Below, in pieces: positions 34,147 to 42,722 of a DNA stretch of 62,769 nucleotides; the stretch's first letter is position 1; each line of letters begins with the position of its first letter. Location: the NCBI GenBank assembly GCA_024276465.1, contig JAJRXD010000076.1, positions 1 through 62,769 of the forward strand, given 5' to 3'. This DNA comes from Deltaproteobacteria bacterium. Its GTDB lineage: Bacteria > Desulfobacterota > WTBG01 > CAIYCZ01 > CAIRTM01. Under the pieces are notes generated by a model. It was given only the letters and a program-made list of their open reading frames with translations. It was not told where the DNA came from and made no database searches. Made by a program: the position numbers and the translations under genes.

Positions 34147-35982
34147 CTAAAAAGTCCAGTTCATACCAAAACTAAGGAGCGTGAACTGGCCGTCAAGGTA
34201 GTTATTCTCCCTGTCATCATATTCCCTGAACATGTATTTTGCATATAGTGATACCTTTTGGCTGTAAAGATATGTCAGGCCAAGAGAGGTTTCGAACTTG
34301 TCTATCTCAAGGTCGGAAAGCTCGCCCACATTGTTTGAATCAAGCTGGTTGTCAAAATCAGCATTGCTTTTTGTATAAGTAAAATCTCCGGTCAATGATA
34401 CTGTTGGTTTCACCTGATAGGTTGCAGACAGGGCATAGCTCTGGCTTCGGTCGTCGTATGGCACCTCGTCAAACACAAAAAGGCTTTCAGTTCCTCTCAT
34501 ATGATATGTTTTGTATGAAGCAGGGGTGTCAATCTCATTGTCAATCAGGCTGAATGAACTGGTGAGGGTTAGTCGCTCAAATGGAATATACCATGCGTTT
34601 ATGGAAATTTCATACCTGTCTTCATCGACATTATAGTTGGGGTGCTCACCTTTATAATAACTTAAGTTTGTGTTGAGAGAAAAGTTGGACCTGGGACTCC
34701 AGCTTACTGATACATTAACTTCATCTGCATCTTTTGGAATCAATGTCTGAACAAGACTCCTGAACGTGTTGTCCTGGTTCACAAAAGGATCATCAACCTT
34801 TATCTTCTGGTATTTAAGATGCAGCCTGAGCCTCCTGGAAATTCTATGATTCGCGGTAATCCGGTATGTTTTTTTATATGTTGATCCTTCATTGAAATTA
34901 TCTCTGTCAATATTTTCCCACTGATACATAAGCCTGAAACTGGTTCGTTTCATGGGCCGAACATTGATATTAAGCCCCCCCCTTTCTATGTCCCTTTTAA
35001 AACCTCCAGGGGAGTTGTTGTCCATGTGGTACTTATTGTAAAAAATATCCGTGGAAATATGGCGAGATATGTATTTACTGAAGCGTGCTGCAAAATTATT
35101 AAAATCAATATTATTGCGGGTGTCTCTGTTTGTTTTTGAACCCCACTGAAAACTTGCAAAAAGAGATGATGCAAAAGGAAGTTCAGAGGTTAAGTTTATT
35201 TTATGTATCCTCGTTTTACTGTCAGGAACCCTGCTGTACGGGGCCTGTCCTTTTACCAGAAAAAAGGTTGCCCCTGTTCCATAATTATTTACAGGAGCAG
35301 AAGCATCCTCCATGAAACTGCGCCAGAGGTGTTGATACTGGATGGTAACCGGTCCGATACTGCCTTCAACACCAAGGGTTACATCATCTGTGTTTGAATT
35401 TATTCTTTTGTTTTTTGATGTCACATGGCATGTCGAGCATTTTGAAACAGTTGTCGCCTGCCTGTGACCCCTTTTGCTGTATCTCCTGTAATCACCTTTA
35501 AACTTCAAGAACGGGATGGCTGGCACGCGTAATGTATTTTCTGATCTTATTTCTTCAAGTGTTATACTGTTATACTTATCAGGATCGAAATCATCGAATG
35601 AGTCCTGGTTCGTCAGAGGGTCGTGATCGAGATAATGGCGGTAGCGACGATAAAAAAAGGAGGACTGAAATTTTCTATTTGAATCAAAATTCAGTATATA
35701 CGTCTGATCATGTTTATCCAGGATATCACCTTTTGCTTTAAAAAATTTTCTTCCTGAAAGCCCCTCAATCATAAATTTTGCTTCCGCACCCGAATCGAGA
35801 GTTTCATATTCACCCACTTTGCCACGGTATCCTTTCACGTTGTAGTGATGGTAACCAACAGATGCTTCGGAATTAAGTTCCAGCGGAATCCCTGTTTTTT
35901 CTTTTTTGTCCTGTGCGTATATCGCAGTTGAAGCAATTAAGATAACAAACAGTTGAATAATATGTCTTTTAAATATTAACAT
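34147..35982 (-). CDS. MtrB/PioB-like outer-membrane beta-barrel of the cytochrome conduit
   Basis: A 611-residue protein with a signal peptide (to about AQ at 23-24), then alternating polar/aromatic strands typical of a large beta-barrel. It ends MNWTF, with the C-terminal Phe used for outer-membrane insertion. This fits the decahaem-associated MtrB/PioB family, which wraps a decahaem protein to move electrons across the outer membrane. An unusual CSTCH haem-binding motif lies at residues 182-186. It starts three bases after the MtrA/DmsE-like gene stop, so they are coupled. Family call is from fold and neighbour, not close motifs. Confidence 0.82.
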   Translation of the reverse strand: MLIFKRHIIQLFVILIASTAIYAQDKKEKTGIPLELNSEASVGYHHYNVKGYRGKVGEYETLDSGAEAKFMIEGLSGRKFFKAKGDILDKHDQTYILNFDSNRKFQSSFFYRRYRHYLDHDPLTNQDSFDDFDPDKYNSITLEEIRSENTLRVPAIPFLKFKGDYRRYSKRGHRQATTVSKCSTCHVTSKNKRINSNTDDVTLGVEGSIGPVTIQYQHLWRSFMEDASAPVNNYGTGATFFLVKGQAPYSRVPDSKTRIHKINLTSELPFASSLFASFQWGSKTNRDTRNNIDFNNFAARFSKYISRHISTDIFYNKYHMDNNSPGGFKRDIERGGLNINVRPMKRTSFRLMYQWENIDRDNFNEGSTYKKTYRITANHRISRRLRLHLKYQKIKVDDPFVNQDNTFRSLVQTLIPKDADEVNVSVSWSPRSNFSLNTNLSYYKGEHPNYNVDEDRYEISINAWYIPFERLTLTSSFSLIDNEIDTPASYKTYHMRGTESLFVFDEVPYDDRSQSYALSATYQVKPTVSLTGDFTYTKSNADFDNQLDSNNVGELSDLEIDKFETSLGLTYLYSQKVSLYAKYMFREYDDRENNYLDGQFTLLSFGMNWTF

Positions 35983-35985
35983 TGT

Positions 35986-36897
35986 CTATCTGGTTAAGCT
36001 GCTTCCATTAAGTTGAGACGGCAGATCACTTCCATGCACCTGTGAATGGCACTGTGTACAGGATGTGAGAAACGAAGCAACTGTGGGATGTGAACCTGTT
36101 TTTGGGTTTTTTCTGTGTCCTTTGTGGCAACGGAGACATATAAAGGGATCGTTCTGTTTCAACAGATTGTCTGCTATAGTTCCGTGTGGATCGTGGCAAA
36201 TGGAACAGTCCTCAAACACAGGCTCGTGTTCATAGATAAATGGGCCCTGATATTCGGCATGACACTCAAAACAAAGGTCATTCAGTACAGGTTGGTTAAG
36301 GCTGTTATTTTCAGAGCCATGACTGGTATGACAGTCACCGCACTTCATCTTTTTTTCCTGTACAGGATGATGAGAAGGAAGAAGATTTCGTGCTTTTTTA
36401 TCCTGATGGCACGAAAAACAGATCTCCGGATCCCCGGGATACAGCATCTTGTCTGCTGTTTCTTTGTGCGGTTTGTGGCATTCGTTGCAGGCTATGCCAT
36501 TGAGCAAATGAGCATTTGCACGCCAGTCCATCATGGAACCTTTTCTGTGGCATCCAAGGCATATCTCTGAGCTGACTTCAGGGGAAAGCCTTAAAAAACT
36601 TATAATGTTTCCGGTCCCGCCTTTTTCTTTTACGTGGATGCTTGCCGGACCATGGCATATCTCACAACCTTTTCCGGGCTGATCAGACTCAAAAAAAGCA
36701 AGCCTTGAGTGAACGGTTTTTTTGTAGTGGCCATAAATATCACCGTGGCATGGAATACAAACATCGGTTCCAGTATAATAGGCACCATCAATTACCGGTA
36801 TTTCCGGCTGCAACACATCAGTATTGTAAAGAATTTGACAGGCAGCAAAAGATATTAAACAGAGAGCAGGAAACAAAATTATAGCTTTTTTTAACAT
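35986..36897 (-). CDS. Decahaem cytochrome c, MtrA/DmsE-like
   Basis: The 303-residue protein has a signal sequence, possibly a lipoprotein one (Cys20 in SFAAC), and ten CXXCH motifs by eye. They include CIPCH, CEICH, CLGCH, CNECH, CFSCH, CGDCH, CFECH, CSICH, CLRCH and CTQCH. Length, haem number and its place next to the barrel gene match the periplasmic MtrA/DmsE/PioA component. That component is a haem wire inserted in the barrel. It begins 45 bases after the cytochrome b-c fusion gene ends. In this model it takes electrons from the inner-membrane modules and hands them outward. Confidence 0.9.
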   Translation of the reverse strand: MLKKAIILFPALCLISFAACQILYNTDVLQPEIPVIDGAYYTGTDVCIPCHGDIYGHYKKTVHSRLAFFESDQPGKGCEICHGPASIHVKEKGGTGNIISFLRLSPEVSSEICLGCHRKGSMMDWRANAHLLNGIACNECHKPHKETADKMLYPGDPEICFSCHQDKKARNLLPSHHPVQEKKMKCGDCHTSHGSENNSLNQPVLNDLCFECHAEYQGPFIYEHEPVFEDCSICHDPHGTIADNLLKQNDPFICLRCHKGHRKNPKTGSHPTVASFLTSCTQCHSQVHGSDLPSQLNGSSLTR

Positions 36898-36941
36898 AGT
36901 TCAGTTCTTTCAGATAATTGCACAAACGCCTGCAGATCTCT

Positions 36942-38603
36942 TTAATAACTGCCGGGCTGAAGAAATGATGGAGTGTGAAACTCTTTATACTCATTAATCA
37001 TTTTGGTAATCTGATCATTTGCTACCATGGTTATCCTGTGCTCAGGATAACCCACCTCTGCCAGACGGAGAAATGGCTTTTTCCTGTTGTGACATTCATT
37101 ACAGTAAACAGGGTGCTTGGAAATATTTGCGTGGATTTTTTCCACTATCTTTTTCTTCTCTTCCAGGCCGATCTTCTTATCATTAATTTCTTTCATAATC
37201 TGTTTTATAAGCTTTCTCTCAGCTTCAATTTCTTTTCTGTCAGGCTTGCTGTCGCAGGTTTCACATGGTGTCAGCTTTATGCCCAGGGAGTCAATCTGGT
37301 GGTTGTTAATCTCAGGGTTAAAAACAATATTACCGGTTGAACGTTTATACCAGTAATAATAGAGCTGTTCACCTGGTTTTTTGGGACGCACATGACATGT
37401 CTGGCAGGCAAAATACAGATTATGCATATTAAGAAATGCTCTGACATGTACGGATTTGCCGTGTGGCAGATCACCATGACATTTTATGCAGTGTGATGTG
37501 TTGTCAGGGCCAATACCTAATTCTATTCGATGATAATGATCTTTAATCTCTTTTTCCTGCACAAAACGATAGCCATGATAAAAAGTCTTTTCCTCATTGT
37601 TTTCTAAAAGTATTTCCTCAATAAAGTTTGGTTCTATTAAAGGCATCTTTTCAGCGTGTGGCTCAGTACTTACAATCTGGTACCCGAAAACAAACACTGA
37701 CTCATATATTACTTTTGAAATTACAACAGTTGCAACCATGACTGCTGCAATCATAAGAAGCATATATGCTTTCATGAAAATTCTTTTGAACATGCCCCCT
37801 TTAAAATCATCAGTTACATACAGGTCCCGAATTCTGTGTTTCAGTCCTGCATCTTCCATTGCCTTTACATATTGTACATAATGATACTGCATTATTTCCC
37901 TTTCCCCCATGAAACCATTCAACCATGATTTACCCATGGGAAAAACTGCAGGTGTCAGATGAACATTATATAAATGCCATATGAAAATGACGATACTTGC
38001 AAGAAATGCCTCATCACTGTGGGCAATATAGGCAAAATTCAAAACATTTCCTGAGAAAAATTTTGTAAAAAAAGTTTCACCCCACAAAAAATATCCTGAA
38101 ATGCCGATAACCGGGATACCCCAGAAAACAGCAAGATAGCCGAACTTTTCCTTTAATCCATGGGCCACAAGTGCCGGGCGTTCACTGGTAATAAAGAAAA
38201 AATATTTTAAAGCAGCAATGAGCTCCTTAATGTCCGTTAAATTAGGAACCATTGGCAGAGTTCCCAATGTTTTTATAAAGGTTTTCAGGTTCAGGCTGCC
38301 TTCATCCTTAAGGGGTTTAAGATAGTATTTCCAGGCGCAAACAATCACATAAAACATATGATAAATAAAAACAGCTGTAATAATGATGGCAGCTGTACGG
38401 TGAATCAGAGGGGCAAAACTGATACCACCAACAAATGGATAGAGTTTTTCACCCCACCATGTGTGATGAAACTTTAAAGGCAGTCCTGTTGCTGCAAGAA
38501 GGGTAAAAGAGATGAACATTACAATATGCTGAATTCTCTGATTTAATGTAAGCCGGTAAAAATAAAGCTGGCCGTCTTTTTCAATAACCTTGACATTTTT
38601 CAT
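36942..38603 (-). CDS. Cytochrome b - trihaem cytochrome c fusion, quinol oxidoreductase type
   Basis: Starting at ATG 38603 (GAGG upstream; one base after the previous stop) the protein has 553 residues. Residues 1-220 are a cytochrome b561-like four-helix unit with likely haem ligands among His26, His68, His195, His210 and His215. A further helix is at 277-298. The C-terminal part has CXXCH at 372-376, 400-404 and 501-505, and a CETCD at 447-451 that lacks His. The same parts exist as two separate genes at 42012 and 41200. CbcL of Geobacter is a comparable fusion. It likely oxidises menaquinol. Confidence 0.85.
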   Translation of the reverse strand: MKNVKVIEKDGQLYFYRLTLNQRIQHIVMFISFTLLAATGLPLKFHHTWWGEKLYPFVGGISFAPLIHRTAAIIITAVFIYHMFYVIVCAWKYYLKPLKDEGSLNLKTFIKTLGTLPMVPNLTDIKELIAALKYFFFITSERPALVAHGLKEKFGYLAVFWGIPVIGISGYFLWGETFFTKFFSGNVLNFAYIAHSDEAFLASIVIFIWHLYNVHLTPAVFPMGKSWLNGFMGEREIMQYHYVQYVKAMEDAGLKHRIRDLYVTDDFKGGMFKRIFMKAYMLLMIAAVMVATVVISKVIYESVFVFGYQIVSTEPHAEKMPLIEPNFIEEILLENNEEKTFYHGYRFVQEKEIKDHYHRIELGIGPDNTSHCIKCHGDLPHGKSVHVRAFLNMHNLYFACQTCHVRPKKPGEQLYYYWYKRSTGNIVFNPEINNHQIDSLGIKLTPCETCDSKPDRKEIEAERKLIKQIMKEINDKKIGLEEKKKIVEKIHANISKHPVYCNECHNRKKPFLRLAEVGYPEHRITMVANDQITKMINEYKEFHTPSFLQPGSY

Positions 38604-38604
38604 G

Positions 38605-39705
38605 TTACTTTTTTCCTCTTTTATTAAACAAAGCAAAGTTTGGAAAAGCATTTCTTGCCATATCAAGCACTGTAAAAATCATTACCGGAATAAAACTGCC
38701 CAGTGTCAATAACACAAAAAAAACACATACGTAAAATTCCACCGGGTTTCTGTCTGATGAAAGAATAACATGGGCTTTATACCCGGCAAGGTTCATCTCG
38801 GCATCAGGGTGGCAATCAATGTCAGAGCATGTTTTGTAAATGTTATCTTTATAGGATGCAGATTTAGGGTCATTCATGGATCGTATGGCATGGACTGATT
38901 CTCCGGGCATTACGTGGCAGTCCGTACATTCTGCAGCAGATTCATCGTTAAAAAAAACGGCCTTTCCATGGTATGTTTCCATATAGGATTTACCCACATT
39001 CGGCATATTGTGCCGTTTCATCATCTCATTATTTTCATGACAGGTTCCGCACATTTCGATAACTTCAAGAGGCGTACGAAGCTTTTGCATCCGGGATGTG
39101 AAGTGCTTGTAAAATTTTCTCAAAAAATCTTTTTCCTCATGACATATGGAACACCTTGTTATGGTTTTTTCTTTAAGCCCCGGCTTTGCTTTTTTTAAAA
39201 AAGCAAGTGGCCGGTAAAGAGGGTCAGTATGACAGGTTACGCATTCAGGATAATCATCAGGATATTCTTTAAGATTACCGTCTTTGTCAAACCTGCTGTG
39301 AACACTTTGTGACAAATACTCGCCTACTTTCTGGTGTGAAAAGGGAAGCCCTGATGAGGGCTCATCCATATGGCACACGATAAGACAGTTTACTTTTACC
39401 GGTTTGCCGTGGGGAAATTTATCAATGTTTGTGTGACAGTCAGAGCATTTTATATTGCCGTGCGGGCTGTTTAAATAAAGATCTTCAGTTACATACAGAA
39501 GTCTGAATTTTCCCTGATTTCCGGTTTTCTGGATATAACTCAATCCCCTGTATTGATGGCAAAAAAGACAGTTTTCCTCATCAACAGCCACTGATTCTGA
39601 AGCAGTACAAAGTATTAATGTAAACATCATAAACAGCATCAATGTTCTTTGTTTGCCTTCCGCATTTAAGCAGACACATTTGACAACTTCATCAATATTA
39701 ATCAT
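38605..39705 (-). CDS. Membrane-anchored multihaem cytochrome c (6 CXXCH + CX3CH + CX4CH)
   Basis: A 366-residue periplasmic protein with an N-terminal signal-like helix and a C-terminal membrane helix (about 325-350). There are six normal haem motifs (CLFCH, CSDCH, CVTCH, CSICH, CGTCH, CTDCH), one CLIVCH (CX3CH) and one CSDIDCH (CX4CH). Its paralogue at 42722 keeps the same order. ATG 39705 has AGGTGA at good spacing. It sits one base before the cytochrome b-c fusion gene, so the two make one coupled inner-membrane unit, probably the periplasmic electron acceptor from cytochrome b. Confidence 0.87.
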   Translation of the reverse strand: MINIDEVVKCVCLNAEGKQRTLMLFMMFTLILCTASESVAVDEENCLFCHQYRGLSYIQKTGNQGKFRLLYVTEDLYLNSPHGNIKCSDCHTNIDKFPHGKPVKVNCLIVCHMDEPSSGLPFSHQKVGEYLSQSVHSRFDKDGNLKEYPDDYPECVTCHTDPLYRPLAFLKKAKPGLKEKTITRCSICHEEKDFLRKFYKHFTSRMQKLRTPLEVIEMCGTCHENNEMMKRHNMPNVGKSYMETYHGKAVFFNDESAAECTDCHVMPGESVHAIRSMNDPKSASYKDNIYKTCSDIDCHPDAEMNLAGYKAHVILSSDRNPVEFYVCVFFVLLTLGSFIPVMIFTVLDMARNAFPNFALFNKRGKK

Positions 39706-39868
39706 TTATCACCTGCCTTCAATAACCCTCAGCCCTTCGACCCTTTATCCCCTGGTTTTTTCGTTTCTTCCGGGGTATAGCGCAGCACCCCTTCAGGAAT
39801 CAAATCCTCACCCTTCCCCGATAAAGACGGGATCTTCGACTGTTGAGGAATATGCTGTCGCTGGTGGT

Positions 39869-40810
39869 TCATTTTAACGACAGAACACTAACCCTGTTGG
39901 CTGACATTTCCACAACATACAGCCTTTTTTGGCTGTCAATACAAAGACCGGTTGGGGTTACGAATTTCAGGATATTGCCGTTATCATCTCCAATAACAGA
40001 CAGAAATCTTCCGTCAGTGTCAAAAACCTGTATAACCCCAAGGTAACTGTCACTGACAAACACCCTGTTGTCAGAATAAACAGCAACTCCTTTTGGCCGG
40101 TAAAATTCGCCCTTTTCCACCCCCCAGCCGCCAATATTAGTCAAATAGTTCCCATCAGGATCAAGCACTTTTACTCTTGTGTTAATTACCTCAACAATAT
40201 AAACATTTCCATGGCTGTCGATATCAAGAAAAAATGGAAATCTGAACTCCTTTTTTTCCATTCCCATGGTCCCAACAGTTTTCAAAAGAGACTTTTTCTC
40301 AATATCATAAACAAGGATACAGTGGTTGTCATTATCAACCACGTAGCATCTTTTCAACTTGCTGTTTACAGCCACATCAGTCGGGTCCGAAGGTTTTTTT
40401 CCGCTATGGGTGTTTCCGGTTTTAAACTGGGAAATGTATGCTCCCTCCGGGCTGAAAATCTGCACTCTATGGTTTCCTGAATCTGCCACATAAATTTTTC
40501 CTGTTTCATCCAGTCCCAATCCCAGCGGAAAGTTAAATTCCCCGTTGTTCCGGCCTGTTTTTCCAATGGAAAAAAGATATTTACCCCTAATGTCAAACAC
40601 CTTTACTTTATTGTTTACCCCATCCATAACATAGATTTCACCGTTTTTCCCAACCGCAACATCACTGGGTTGTGTAAAATCTGATTCAATTGTGAAGAGG
40701 TGCCCTGCCGTGAGAATGTTGAGAGCTTTATCCCCGGCATTTACACCCCGGGCTAATAGAAAAAAAACTGCTGTTAGAATAAAATAGGTTTTTCGCTGTA
40801 TATGGTTCAA
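39869..40810 (-). CDS. Secreted NHL-repeat beta-propeller protein
   Basis: The 313-residue product has a signal peptide (to about NAGDK) and about six NHL-type blades, with repeated V.D.GNH..VFD and G..G.F..P.G.A motifs such as FNFPLGLGLDETGKIYVADS. NHL propellers bind proteins or other ligands and are common next to multihaem cytochrome genes. The TTG start at 40810 has AAGGAGG six bases upstream. It lies between the two inner-membrane modules and could help assemble the complex, but this is inference. Confidence 0.85.
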   Translation of the reverse strand: MNHIQRKTYFILTAVFFLLARGVNAGDKALNILTAGHLFTIESDFTQPSDVAVGKNGEIYVMDGVNNKVKVFDIRGKYLFSIGKTGRNNGEFNFPLGLGLDETGKIYVADSGNHRVQIFSPEGAYISQFKTGNTHSGKKPSDPTDVAVNSKLKRCYVVDNDNHCILVYDIEKKSLLKTVGTMGMEKKEFRFPFFLDIDSHGNVYIVEVINTRVKVLDPDGNYLTNIGGWGVEKGEFYRPKGVAVYSDNRVFVSDSYLGVIQVFDTDGRFLSVIGDDNGNILKFVTPTGLCIDSQKRLYVVEMSANRVSVLSLK

Positions 40811-40851
40811 GATAAACCTCCTTAAAAGTCATGTTTTTAAATTTAAACTTT

Positions 40852-41046
40852 GACTACTTCATAAAAAGTCCTGAAAGTCATCGTCGTGTCATTCCCGCCC
40901 CGAAAACATCGGGATGAATTACAACGGGAATCCAGTATTACAAAGCAGTTATGTCTTTCCTGGATACCCGCTGTAGTTATCCCGAAAATATCGGGGAGGG
41001 TATGACAATTTTTTACGGATCATCAAACTTTTATGACTTCATCATC
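40852..41046. repeat. Nested inverted-repeat element inside the cytochrome cluster
   Basis: Outer ends GACTACTTCATAAAAAGTC (40852-40870) and CTTTTATGACTTCATCATC (41028-41046) are inverted. Inner arms match GTCATTCCCGCCCCGA, found near 40888, and its complement TCGGGGAGGGTATGAC near 40993-41006. No gene is inside. It is a dispersed non-coding repeat. Confidence 0.65.
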
Positions 41047-41052
41047 TTTAGC

Positions 41053-41195
41053 TACTGTTGTGTCAAACCTGTAACGGCGTAACAAAGATAGTCATTGCGA
41101 GGCCGAAGGCCGCGGCAATCTTTTTGGCAAAAAGCACAAGATTGCTTCGCTAAGCTCGCAATGACATGCGACTTTATATTGTTGACACGACACTA
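41053..41195. repeat. Second nested inverted-repeat element inside the cytochrome cluster
   Basis: Outer arms TACTGTTGTGTCAA (41053-41066) and TTGACACGACACTA (41182-41195); inner arms GTCATTGCGAG (41091-41101) and CTCGCAATGAC (41155-41165). It lies directly before the end of the trihaem cytochrome gene and, with the element at 40852, breaks the operon between the trihaem and NHL genes. Confidence 0.65.
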
Positions 41196-41199
41196 CTCT

Positions 41200-41991
41200 T
41201 CAGTTACCTTTACCTTCCATGGTCTGAGACCTTTTTTTGCCAGGGTACAGCATGGTTGGAAGATAAAATTCGCTATACTCATCTACAAGTTTCAATACAG
41301 AAAGTTGTGTAAGCCTGTTAATACGCCTGGAATCGTAGCCGAGGTATTTTAAGTCAAGATACCCGTTTTTAGTATGACATTCTTCACAGGTAACGGGTTT
41401 CTTGGATATGTGTTTCATGAGTTCATCCCGGGTTTTTCTTTTTTTCTCCTCAGAATAGGTGTCTTTAAGGTTCATGTACTGCATTGCCAGTTCTTTGTTT
41501 GGGAAATTGTCTAATCTCTCACCATCCTTAACCGGTACGATTTTTGCTCCGTAACTTCCCTTATTTCCCTTGACCTTATTGAGAGGCTCTCCTGTTACAT
41601 CATCAAACCATTGAAAGACAATCTTTCCCCCATCCTTTTTTCTGATGTGACAGGTCTCGCAGGCAATGTAAAATGTATGCATGTTATAAAATGATCTCAG
41701 TTCCTCTGAATTTGAATGGCAGAAATTCCCGTGGCAACGAAGGCACATTGTAGAGTTTTCATCATCACTGTAACCCGTATCAGGGAGGATGTGGAAATGA
41801 CCGGTTTCCATTGTCCGCTCAATTGTCTTTGAAAATTTGTCAATGTTAGAATCATCTGAAACAGGCTTTGTTATTGTAGGACAATAGAGGAATTTTCCAA
41901 GGCACACTAAGCTCACAATAATAAAAGCAAGAAAAAAAACTCCAAATAAAACAGAGCTGAACTCACGCAACATATCAATAAATTTTTTCAT
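41200..41991 (-). CDS. Membrane-anchored trihaem cytochrome c
   Basis: Starting at ATG 41991 the protein has 263 residues, an N-terminal membrane helix (about 10-33) and three CXXCH motifs: CLRCH, CETCH and CEECH. The motif order and the spacing of the surrounding segments (FYNMHTFYIACETCHIRKK) match the C-terminal part of the fusion at 36942, including the final YLPTMLYPG. A TTG 18 bases earlier is also open. It is coupled to the cytochrome b gene, 2-20 bases upstream depending on the start, and is probably its c-type partner. Confidence 0.87.
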   Translation of the reverse strand: MKKFIDMLREFSSVLFGVFFLAFIIVSLVCLGKFLYCPTITKPVSDDSNIDKFSKTIERTMETGHFHILPDTGYSDDENSTMCLRCHGNFCHSNSEELRSFYNMHTFYIACETCHIRKKDGGKIVFQWFDDVTGEPLNKVKGNKGSYGAKIVPVKDGERLDNFPNKELAMQYMNLKDTYSEEKKRKTRDELMKHISKKPVTCEECHTKNGYLDLKYLGYDSRRINRLTQLSVLKLVDEYSEFYLPTMLYPGKKRSQTMEGKGN

Positions 41992-42011
41992 TAACTGAAT
42001 CCAAAACAAGA

Positions 42012-42722
42012 TTATAAATCAGTGTTGACAGAAACTCTTTCGGCCTGTTGAATGCGCTGATACTGTAAGGGGTGTTCCTCTTCTAATTCATGTGCTGAAA
42101 TTTTTCCATCCAGCCAGATTCTCGACATGGGAAACTTGCCTGGCTTCAGGTGTACTTCATAAAAATGCCATACCATAATGGCACTGGATGCAAGTATTGC
42201 TTCCATGGTATGCACAAGAATCGAAACATCAAGAAAAAATTTAGGGAAATACTGTTCAAACCACAAAAAGAATCCTGTAAAAGTTATAATTATATTACCT
42301 ATCCACCCGGTCCAGTACTCCATCTTTTCCTTGTAGTTAAACCTGTCAAATAATGGCTTTCGGTTGCTTATTCTCAGGTAATAGAGCATGTTACGAAGAA
42401 AATCTTTTGCATCCTTAAATCCCGGAACCATATCGAAAAAAAGGCTTCTTCCCGGTTTTGTCAGAGACAGATACAATGCCTGATAAATAAGATTAAGGAT
42501 CATGATTACAGCAGCAATTCTGTGTGTAATACCCCGCAGGAAAAAAATATTCTCTTTGTATTGCCCGAAGACAGTTAACATCTCTTCAGGCAGTTCCACC
42601 ATAAATCCTGTTATGGCAAGGATAAAAAAAGTTGACCAGGTTATATGATGCTGAATTCTTTCATGGAGGTTGAGCCTTGTGTAATATTTACCTTCATCAG
42701 ATATTTTATTACTTTCGTTCAT
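42012..42722 (-). CDS. Cytochrome b561-like membrane subunit
   Basis: A 236-residue protein with about four membrane helices and conserved His in RIQHH, GITHRIAA, VHTMEA and WHFYEVHLKPG. These match the first 220 residues of the fusion at 36942 and suggest two b haems. Quinol dehydrogenases of the FdnI/PhsC/CbcL type have this design. Its first base overlaps the last base of the 42722-43909 gene, and it is followed by the trihaem gene. It is the cytochrome b part of the split module. Confidence 0.87.
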   Translation of the reverse strand: MNESNKISDEGKYYTRLNLHERIQHHITWSTFFILAITGFMVELPEEMLTVFGQYKENIFFLRGITHRIAAVIMILNLIYQALYLSLTKPGRSLFFDMVPGFKDAKDFLRNMLYYLRISNRKPLFDRFNYKEKMEYWTGWIGNIIITFTGFFLWFEQYFPKFFLDVSILVHTMEAILASSAIMVWHFYEVHLKPGKFPMSRIWLDGKISAHELEEEHPLQYQRIQQAERVSVNTDL

